A model generated the notes under the pieces. It was not told the origin of the DNA. It saw nothing but the letters and a program-made list of their open reading frames with translations, and ran no database searches. This document shows, piece after piece, positions 6,325 to 12,700 of a DNA stretch of 14,445 bases. Source of the DNA: Pseudomonadota bacterium (GTDB taxonomy: Bacteria > Myxococcota_A > Polyangia > Polyangiales > Polyangiaceae). The position numbers and the translations under genes are program-made. Position 1 is the stretch's first letter, and every line of letters begins with the position of its first letter. The stretch is taken from assembly GCA_023418705.1 (NCBI GenBank), contig JAEZYZ010000341.1, forward strand, positions 1-14,445, read 5' to 3'.

Positions 6325-7143
6325 ATGTCCCTACCGTTGCCCATCATTGTCTTCTTCGTCGCACACTGGTGGACGAGCGTCTTCTTTCAGACGTTTTTCC
6401 AGCACCGCTACGCCGCGCATCGAATGTTCACCATGCACAAGGGCTGGGAGCGGTTTTTCCACCTCTGCACCTACCTGACCCAAGGGTCGAGCTACCTGAA
6501 CCCAAGGGCCTACGCGATCCTGCACCGAATGCACCATGCCTATTCGGACGGACCGAAGGATCCGCACTCACCGGTGCAGCAGAAGAGCTTCTTTCGCATG
6601 ATGAACCGCACCCGCGACATCTACCGCGGCATCCTGCACGGCCGCACGCCGGTGGAGGCGCGCTTCACGGGGCAGTCGCCGGAGTGGCCGGCGCTCGATC
6701 GCTTCGCGCATGGATGGGCGTCGAGCCTTCTGTGGGGCGCTGCCTATACGGCGTTCTACCTCGTCTTCGCGACCGAGTGGTGGCACTTCTTGCTGCTGCC
6801 GGTGCACTACTTCATGGGCCCCGTGCACGGCGCGATCGTCAACTGGTTCGGCCACTGGCTCGGCTACCGCAACTTCGACGAGAAGGATGCCTCTCGCAAC
6901 ACGCTGCCGTTCGATTTCGTGACGTTGGGGGAGCTGTTCCAGAACAACCACCACCACTACGGGTCGCGCCCGCGCTTCGGCGTGCGCTGGTTCGAGATCG
7001 ATCCGGCCTGGTTTGCGATCTCGCTGCTGCACAAGCTCGGCATCATTCGCCTCCGGGGAACGAGCGCCGCGCCGGCGGCGCTCCCGGTCGAGACCGAGCC
7101 TGCGGTCGACGCGCTGCCCTCCGCCGCTGGCGGCTCGCGCTGA
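6325..7143 (+). CDS. Membrane acyl (acyl-CoA/acyl-lipid) desaturase
   Basis: This 272-residue integral membrane di-iron desaturase of the stearoyl-CoA desaturase type would introduce a double bond into fatty acyl chains using O2 and an electron donor. All histidine boxes are visible: HRYAAH at 27-32, HRMHH at 67-71, GHWLGYR around 176-182 and NNHHHYG at 207-213, with FEIDPAWF after the last box. Hydrophobic segments lie at about 5-25 and 134-172. Only one short hydrophobic segment precedes the first box, as I recall for some short bacterial members. No cytochrome b5 or ferredoxin domain is fused, so an external electron donor is needed. I chose ATG 6325; ATG 6313 would add MLGG, with only a distant AGGGGAG 13 nt upstream. 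The gene follows the thioredoxin-like gene by 47 nt and meets the BFD gene tail to tail with a 6-nt gap. Confidence 0.9.
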   Translation: MSLPLPIIVFFVAHWWTSVFFQTFFQHRYAAHRMFTMHKGWERFFHLCTYLTQGSSYLNPRAYAILHRMHHAYSDGPKDPHSPVQQKSFFRMMNRTRDIYRGILHGRTPVEARFTGQSPEWPALDRFAHGWASSLLWGAAYTAFYLVFATEWWHFLLLPVHYFMGPVHGAIVNWFGHWLGYRNFDEKDASRNTLPFDFVTLGELFQNNHHHYGSRPRFGVRWFEIDPAWFAISLLHKLGIIRLRGTSAAPAALPVETEPAVDALPSAAGGSR

Positions 7144-7149
7144 GGAGCC

Positions 7150-7422
7150 TCAACGCTCGTAGCCGGAGTCCGGATCGAGCGCCGCCAGGTCCGCGACTTT
7201 CACCGGATGGTAGGGGGGGCGGGGAGTGATCCCGGATCCCGGATCCCCACCGCGCTCGGCGAGTCGCGCGGCGCAGGGCGCCAAGCACCACTTGCCCTGA
7301 CACCATCCAGTGCCAAACCCGGTGTAGCGCTTGAGCGACTCGATGTCCCGGTGCCCGAGCGCGATCGCCTGGTCGACGTCGTGCAGGGTGACGTCCTCGC
7401 AGCGGCACAGCAACGTCTTCAT
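7150..7422 (-). CDS. BFD-like [2Fe-2S]-binding small protein
   Basis: This 90-residue protein has the bacterioferritin-associated-ferredoxin-like (Fer2_BFD) pattern: C6-R-C8 in LLCRCEDVT, then GFGTGWC41QGKWC46. The four cysteines are the expected [2Fe-2S] ligands; C50 is extra. The tail after residue 66 (RPPYHPVKVADLA) resembles the RPP-x-x-PV-x-LxxLA end of small (2Fe-2S) subunits of FAD-dependent amine/amino-acid oxidoreductase complexes, and of the BFD part of sarcosine-oxidase-alpha-like proteins. It is therefore probably an electron-transfer subunit, but no flavoprotein partner lies beside it. The start at 7422 has GGAG (7431-7428) with 5-nt spacing. It lies 15 nt downstream of queD on the same strand, so the two are likely cotranscribed. 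Three tandem 7-bp units and a G7 run occur in its C-terminal linker and tail. Confidence 0.85.
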   Translation of the reverse strand: MKTLLCRCEDVTLHDVDQAIALGHRDIESLKRYTGFGTGWCQGKWCLAPCAARLAERGGDPGSGITPRPPYHPVKVADLAALDPDSGYER

Positions 7423-7427
7423 GCGAT

Positions 7428-7431
7428 CTCC
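7428..7431 (-). promoter_or_regulatory. Ribosome binding site (GGAG) of the BFD gene
   Basis: GGAG lies 5 nt before the ATG at 7422, in the 15-nt gap after queD. It supports this start and cotranscription with queD. Confidence 0.6.
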
Positions 7432-7437
7432 ATCGCT

Positions 7438-7800
7438 TCAGCGGCCCTCGTACTCGCAGCGGGACTGGCAGGTTTCGCACACCGTGACGCGGCTCAAGCC
7501 CGGCAGCGCGGGCGCGAGCTCAGTCCAGATCCAGCGCGCCAGGACTTCACTGGTCGGATTCTCGAGCCCTTCGATCTCGTTCAGGTAGCGGTGATCGAGC
7601 CGCGCGTGCAGCGGGGCCCAGGCGCGCTCGATGTCGGCATAGTCGATGAGCCAGCCGGCGTGCTCGTCCACGGGGCCCGAGACCGCCAGCTCCACCCGGA
7701 AGCTGTGGCCGTGCAGGCGGAAGCACTTGTGCTGCTCCGGCACGCGCGGCAAACGGTGAGCGGCCTCGAACGACACGGTCTTGATCAGGCGGACGTGCAT
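7438..7800 (-). CDS. queD: 6-carboxy-5,6,7,8-tetrahydropterin synthase (QueD)
   Basis: QueD converts 7,8-dihydroneopterin triphosphate to 6-carboxytetrahydropterin, an early step of 7-deazaguanine (queuosine/preQ0) synthesis in the cytoplasm. The 120 residues cover the whole family length and closely resemble the E. coli protein. Visible features are FEAAHRLPRVPE (11-22) with zinc ligand H15, C26-FRL-HGH (catalytic C26, zinc ligands H30 and H32), the LDHRYLN segment with D69 and H70, ENPTSEVLARWIW, and C108-E109-T with the pterin-anchoring glutamate. The start at 7800 has only a weak AAGAG-like Shine-Dalgarno. A TATCTT hexamer at 7838-7833 is a possible -10 giving a leader of about 25-30 nt. 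QueC, QueE and QueF are not in the window. Confidence 0.96.
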   Translation of the reverse strand: MHVRLIKTVSFEAAHRLPRVPEQHKCFRLHGHSFRVELAVSGPVDEHAGWLIDYADIERAWAPLHARLDHRYLNEIEGLENPTSEVLARWIWTELAPALPGLSRVTVCETCQSRCEYEGR

Positions 7801-7995
7801 GGGGAAACTCTTGGGGCCTTCGCGGCCGGGGAAGATACCACCGGCCCGAGCCTGCGGCGGGCATCGCAGAGCGGCAGGACGCCCCGCTGCCCCCGAAGCG
7901 GCGGTCGCGCGCCGACGCCGGGGCCTGACGGAGAATGTCCGACCGCGAGCGCGCTGGGGAAGACTGGACGGGCGCTCAGTGGTAAGGAAAAGAAC
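7801..7995. promoter_or_regulatory. Divergent spacer between queD and the DNA methyltransferase
   Basis: This 195-nt spacer holds a possible -10 for queD (TATCTT, 7838-7833, minus). The only other site I recognise is the AGGA ribosome site of the methyltransferase (7985-7988). I see no C-box-like repeated operator as used by some restriction-modification controllers, and no controller gene. Confidence 0.4.
7985..7988 (+). promoter_or_regulatory. Ribosome binding site (AGGA) of the methyltransferase
   Basis: AGGA within TAAGGAAAAG lies 7 nt before the ATG at 7996. It decides the start against a much longer open frame reaching back through queD and against an internal ATG at 8041 that has no such site. 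Confidence 0.65.
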
Positions 7996-8811
7996 ATGTC
8001 GGATGGATTGGCGGAGCTCGGGCTAGATTTGGGATTTCGGATGAGCGGCACCGAGGGCACGACGAGCGGGACAGGCAGCGCGCCGGCGCCGCGCGTCTCT
8101 GCGACCCTGGCTCGGGGTGACGCCGTCGCCTGGCTCGAGACCTTGCCGGATCAGAGCGTGGATCTGGTCGTCACCGATCCCCCGTACGAATCGCTCGAGA
8201 AGCACCGCGCCATCGGGACCACCACGCGGCTCAAGCGCAGCAAGGCGTCGAGCAACGATTGGTTTCGGATCTTCCCGAACGCCCGCTTCCCACAGCTTTT
8301 CGCGCAGCTTTACCGGGTGCTGCGGAAAAATCGGCATTTTTACCTGTTCTGCGACGCGGAGACGATGTTCGTGGCCAAGCCGGCGGCCGAGGCGGCGGGC
8401 TTCAAGTTCTGGAAGCCCCTGGTCTGGGACAAGCGCAAGATCGGCATGGGCTACCACTATCGCTCCCGCTACGAGCTCATCCTTTTTTTCGAGAAGGGCA
8501 AGCGCAAGCTCCACAACCTGGCAACCCCGGACATCATCGAAGAGCCGCGGGTCTTCGGTGGGTACCCCGCGGAGAAGCCCGTCGGCGTCTCCCGGATTCT
8601 GATCGAGCAGAGCACCGAGCCGGGAGCCCTGGTCATCGATCCTTTCATGGGTTCCGCCTCCGCCGGCGTCGCGGCGGTGGAGCTCGGCAGGGATTTCAAG
8701 GGAACCGACGTCTGCGCCGAGGCGCTGGACATCGCCGAGCGCCGGCTCACGACCGCGGGCGCCCGCGTGGAGCGCTGCGCAGGTGCCGGGCGCGATCGCG
8801 ATGACGGGTAA
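7996..8811 (+). CDS. Site-specific DNA methyltransferase (N6-adenine or N4-cytosine, beta class)
   Basis: This 271-residue amino-methyltransferase transfers a methyl group from S-adenosylmethionine to adenine N6 or cytosine N4 in DNA. The catalytic motif IV is DPPY at 61-64 (VVTDPPYESL). Motif I, DPFMGSASAG, comes much later at about 215-224. The order IV-then-I with the target region between them marks the beta class (N6_N4_Mtase family). Residues 65-90 (HRAIGTTTRLKRSKASSNDW) form a basic/polar insert after motif IV that may contact DNA. The sequence resembles, as I recall, stand-alone and phage-borne methyltransferases, so it could also be an orphan. Its 3' end overlaps a PD-(D/E)XK nuclease gene, which favours a restriction-modification pair. 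The recognition site cannot be read. A T7 run at 8483-8489 lies inside the gene. Confidence 0.92.
   Translation: MSDGLAELGLDLGFRMSGTEGTTSGTGSAPAPRVSATLARGDAVAWLETLPDQSVDLVVTDPPYESLEKHRAIGTTTRLKRSKASSNDWFRIFPNARFPQLFAQLYRVLRKNRHFYLFCDAETMFVAKPAAEAAGFKFWKPLVWDKRKIGMGYHYRSRYELILFFEKGKRKLHNLATPDIIEEPRVFGGYPAEKPVGVSRILIEQSTEPGALVIDPFMGSASAGVAAVELGRDFKGTDVCAEALDIAERRLTTAGARVERCAGAGRDRDDG
8769..8772 (+). promoter_or_regulatory. Ribosome binding site (GGAG) inside the methyltransferase gene
   Basis: GGAG lies 10 nt before the GTG at 8783. The later ATG at 8801 has no comparable site, so this slightly favours the GTG as the nuclease start. Confidence 0.4.
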
Positions 8812-9286
8812 TCAGTATCGCCGCCTCGTCGCGCGCTACCTGCTGAGCGCCTATGGCAACCGCGGGCTGCAGGTGTTCGAGGAGATCAACGTCGGCACGT
8901 CGATCATCGGCAAGCAGCGGCGCGCCGACCTGTTCTTGCACCTGCCGAGCACCGGCGCGGCCATGGTCCTCGAGTGCAAGTACCAGGACTCTGCCGGCAC
9001 GGTGGACGAGAAGATCCCCTACGCACTGCAAGATCTCGCGGCGCTCCGCATGCCGGGCGCCGTCGCCTACGCCGGCAGCGGCTTCTCCGAGGGCGTGCTC
9101 CACCTGCTGCAGAGCGCGGAGTCGGCGGCCTATTGCTTCCCGGACGAGACGCTCAAACCCCTGGCGCGGCGACCCGGCTCGATCGATTCGGGCACCTGGC
9201 AGCTCGACCACGTGCTGGCGATGACGTTCGGGTGGTGGGACATCCTGCTCGCAGGGAAGTCCCCTCTGGTGCTCGAGGTCTCGTGA
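8783..9286 (+). CDS. PD-(D/E)XK superfamily nuclease, putative restriction endonuclease
   Basis: This small protein (167 residues from GTG 8783, 161 from ATG 8801) shows a PD-(D/E)XK core: E33/E34 in VFEEINVG, a basic turn GKQRRAD with D49, a strand-turn-strand, then VLE64-C-K66-YQ. D49, E64 and K66 are the expected metal-binding and catalytic residues, with Q68 close by. An N-terminal helix (GNQYRRLVARYLLSAYG) precedes the core, as in many nucleases of this fold. No separate DNA-recognition domain is visible, so it probably acts as a dimer or higher oligomer. It overlaps the methyltransferase by 29 nt (GTG) or 11 nt (ATG), implying coupled expression and a restriction role. DNA repair or a non-cleaving function are alternatives. 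The start is uncertain between the two codons. Confidence 0.83.
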   Translation: MPGAIAMTGNQYRRLVARYLLSAYGNRGLQVFEEINVGTSIIGKQRRADLFLHLPSTGAAMVLECKYQDSAGTVDEKIPYALQDLAALRMPGAVAYAGSGFSEGVLHLLQSAESAAYCFPDETLKPLARRPGSIDSGTWQLDHVLAMTFGWWDILLAGKSPLVLEVS

Positions 9287-9339
9287 GGGCGCGGCCTGCC
9301 CGCTGACGGCGAACGGCTTGGGGCCTGCTCCACTTTGGA
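9287..9339. other. Short tail-to-tail spacer
   Basis: This 53-nt gap lies between the nuclease stop and the stop of the putative small acidic gene on the other strand. I find no hairpin with a T-run, so no intrinsic terminator is evident for either. Confidence 0.4.
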
Positions 9340-9483
9340 TCAGTGCGGAACATCCCCGGACTCGGTCAGGTCCGAGTCCTGAGGCTCGTCGTCTTCGAAC
9401 GGCTCGAAGTCCAGATCGATCAGGCTGACGAGCTCTTCGTCCAGATCGCGTCGTCGGTAGTCGTTCAGCAGCAATGTCACCAT
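9340..9483 (-). CDS. Putative small acidic protein (47 aa)
   Basis: I do not recognise this possible 47-residue protein (MVTLLLNDYRRRDLDEEL at its start). It has 16 Asp/Glu against three Arg and one His, making it very acidic, with a DFEPFEDDEPQDSD core. Support for coding: GGAG (9496-9493) lies 9 nt before the ATG at 9483, and about 37 of 47 codons end in G or C, similar to neighbouring genes. The open frame extends upstream to 9585 but only through non-ATG starts, and that translation looks random. It lies downstream of the TamB-like gene on the same strand, 237 nt after its stop, so it probably has its own promoter or is a distal cistron. It could be an anti-sigma-like or regulatory microprotein, or a chance frame. 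Confidence 0.45.
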   Translation of the reverse strand: MVTLLLNDYRRRDLDEELVSLIDLDFEPFEDDEPQDSDLTESGDVPH

Positions 9484-9720
9484 GGGATCGTTCTCCGAGG
9501 GATGGCTCGCGGGGTTCGAAGCGGCCAACCGCATCCAGCTAGAGAGCAATTCGCATGCCCCTCCGAGCCGTCGGCGCACACGCAACGCTTGCGCGGGAAA
9601 TCTCGGAAACGACGCGCCGGCGCCCGCGCCGCCGCCGGCGCGTGCTGCCTCGTGTGTGACGGAAAGCCACGTGGCGTCGACGTCCGAGCGTCGCGCCAGC
9701 GACCGCTCGCGATCACGCGT
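9484..9720. other. Intergenic stretch between the TamB-like gene and the small acidic gene
   Basis: This 237-nt stretch holds the GGAG site of the small acidic gene (9496-9493) and a five-codon frame (9556-9539, minus) behind a GGAGGGG site. I see no clear terminator for the TamB-like gene; a GC-rich section at about 9615-9645 has no T-run. No RNA gene was recognised. Confidence 0.4.
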
Positions 9721-12700
9721 TCATTCGAACTCGAGACGCCAGCGCACATCGGCGCCGAGGTTCCCGAGCGAGGAGCTCGAGATGTCGTTCACGTTGTCGT
9801 AGGAGCCCTGAACGCTGACCCGAGGGCTCAGGCGCCACTCGACGTTCGATCGGATCTCGCGCGACTCGGCCAGTCCGCTGGTCACGTTCGCTCGGATGCG
9901 CTCTGCCAGGCGCTTGCCGATGGTGACCGTCGGCTCCGTCCGCCCCGTCCGTGAGGAATAGGCGCTGCCGAAGCGAAATTCGTCGATCACGGGCAGCGCC
10001 TCGGTGACCGCGCGATCGGCGCCGGTCAGGGTCCCCAGCGCCTCGAGCGCGACGCTCTCCCCGACGCTCGCCGACTGCGCCTGGTCGAGCTCGGCACGCG
10101 TCAGCCCGACGGTCAAAAGGAGGAAGATGTCATCCTGCGGGAGGGCCGGCTCGCTCGACAGGTCCACCTTGAGTTGGTCGGAGTCGCCATGTGCGTGCAT
10201 GGTGACCAGCCAGCGGCCGCCGGTCGCGCTGGTGGAGCTGCCCGTTCCGGTCGGCGCCGCGGGCGCGCTCGCGGTCGCCGCTGCGCCGCCGCTCACGTCC
10301 GAGTAGCGCCGGTACTCGGTCACCGCCGTCACGTCGACCTGCGCGGCCACCCGCGTCAGGTCGTCGAAGCGCACCTGCCCGTGGCGGATTTCGAAATCGT
10401 TGCGGCGCAGGCGGATGTGGCCGCCTGGCTTCAACTTGAGAGCGCCCCGCATCCCGTAGCGCTGGTTGGTGCCGGCGAGCTGCAGGCCTCCATCGTCGAT
10501 GACGAGGTCCGCTTCCACCAAGTTGTTGCGGATCGCCAGCGGCCGATCACTCTTCACGGTCACATCGAACTCGAGTGTGTCGTCGCTCGGGTCGTAGCTC
10601 TCGAACTCCGTGCGCCGGCCGCGCTGAGCCAGTGAGGCGATGTCGGCCGTCATCATCACGGGCCGGGAATATTCGAAGCCCTTGAGGAGCACGCTGCCGT
10701 CCACCTGGGGCAGCTTCTCGGTCTGGTTGGGGTCGTAGGTGACGACCAGATCGGCATCCGCTTGGCTCTTGATGCCGTTCTTCAGCGGCAAGTGCAGGCC
10801 CCGCGCCGCGATGACCGCGCGCACCGTCCCGAGCTCGAAGTCGCGCACTGGTGCCCGCGCCGTCAGGCGCACGCTGCCGCCGCCGATGCGGGCGAAGCCA
10901 TCGTCGAGGCGCAGCTCGTCGCCGTCGAGGGTGAGCGTCAACGCGAGATCGCTGATCGGCGTCGGCAGGCCGCGCGCCCAGACCTCGGCGTCGCGCAGCC
11001 GGAATCCTCCCTCATAGCGGAGGGCGCCGAAGGGGCCGCGGACCTTCAGGTGGCCATCGAGCCTGCCCGCGAGGCGCTCCACCCGCGGCAGCGTGCCCTG
11101 CAGGGAGGCGACGTCGAAGGGACGCAGCTCGAGGCGCGCGTCGAGCGTCGGTTGACGCCCCAGGTCGGCGACCGTCCCGCGCACGTCGAAGATCCCCCGC
11201 TGTCCACCCGGCGCGACCATGGCGAAGGTGAGCTTCGGGAACTGCACCGCGCTGTCCGCGATGATCACGGCGCCGGCGTTCTCCCGCAGCTCGAGCCCGA
11301 GCTGACCTTGCGAGAGCTCGAGCTTCGACAGCTCGAGCTCCGCCTTCGCCCGCGCTGGGTTGTCGAGGTTGAGCTCCACGAGCTTCAGCTCGCCGCTGAG
11401 CATGCCCTTCGGCTTCGTCTCGGCCAGCGCGACGGCGGGGGACAGCTCGGCGAGCGCGCCGACGTTCAAGCGGTCGAAGACGACGCGCCCGCGCGACGTC
11501 TTGGAGCGCTGTCGGGTGATCTGTAGGTCATCGAGCTGGACCTGCCCGGCGAACATCGAGCCGCTCACGTGAAACACGCCGCTCGGGCGATCCTGGTCGT
11601 ACTCGGCCCGATCGAACGCCGTGGGGATCGGGCGGCCGCACTTGGTCGTCCCGCTCGTGTTGGACGGCGACTTGGTCGGATCGAGCCGGATCGACAGCTC
11701 CGAGGGTGGCAATTGCGAGCCGCCGACGCGCAGCTTGGAGACCTGAGCCTGGGCGACGACCCGCATCTGGTCGATGGTGCCCGACACTTCGGCCACCGCG
11801 CTCACGTGACCATCGACCAGCGCAGCCTTCGGCCCGAGCGCGTCGATCCGCGACAGCGGCACGCCGGTGCCGACGAAGTGGCCCCCGAGGTGTGCCCCGG
11901 GGCGGATCTCCAGGGAGCCGAGCAGGTGTCCGCCCCCCTTGCTCAGGCTGAGGCTCGGCACCTTCAGGTCGATCCCAAACTGGCCGGCGCGGGGATCGAT
12001 CCAGCGAAAGTCGAAGTCGGCGTTCGCCGAGTCGTAGCGCTCGCCGAAGATCTCCAGGGTCCCCGCTTTCAGGCGACCGGCGACCCGGAGCGTCCCGTCA
12101 CCGCAGGCGTCTTCGCGCCCGCCGAGCGCGTAGTGCACGCGCGCGCTGGTCGCCGCCTTGCCGTGAAGATCGTCGAAGCGCGGGTCGCCGTCGAAGTGCC
12201 ACATGTGCAAGAAGTCGCGCACGTTCAGGTTGTCGCTGCGGACCTCTGCGTCAGCGACGATGGCGGCGTCGGTGTCGAAGTTCAGACGCGCCGTCGAGAC
12301 CACGAAGGCGCTCTGGTTTTTGGTGCCGCGCACGTCGGTGAAGTCCACCTTCAACGGCTTGAAACGGAACTTGCTCGAGTCAATGGTCCCGATCGGAAAG
12401 CCCCCGAAATTCAGGTCGTCGACCGCGATCTCGCCGTTGAGCACGACGTCTCCGCCGGTGCCGGTCATGGAGATTCGACCGAGCTTGGCCACGCCCGCCA
12501 TCGGGATGTCGAGCAGGGGCGTGATGTCGGAGAGGTGGAGCTTGGCGCCTTCGGCCACCTCGAGCTTCAGCTCGTTGCTGAAGCCGATCGACACCAGCTT
12601 GGTGAACACGGAGCTTTTCCCAAACGTCGCGCGCGTGTCGTAGATCAAAAAAGCGTCGGGCCGGACACCGAGACGGCCCTGCACGCGGGCGGCCTTCACG

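Noticed and set aside
7207..7995. A 5' extension of the methyltransferase frame back through queD and the BFD gene
   Set aside because: It would overlap two well-supported genes on the other strand. The ATG at 7996 has an AGGA site at 7 nt, and the methyltransferase family region begins after it.
9539..9556. A five-codon frame (MRIAL) on the minus strand behind GGAGGGG
   Set aside because: It is too short to support. A leader-peptide role would need an attenuator structure, which I do not see.
9484..9585. An N-terminal extension of the small acidic protein
   Set aside because: It has only a non-ATG start, and the added sequence looks like random high-GC translation. The ATG at 9483 has its own GGAG.
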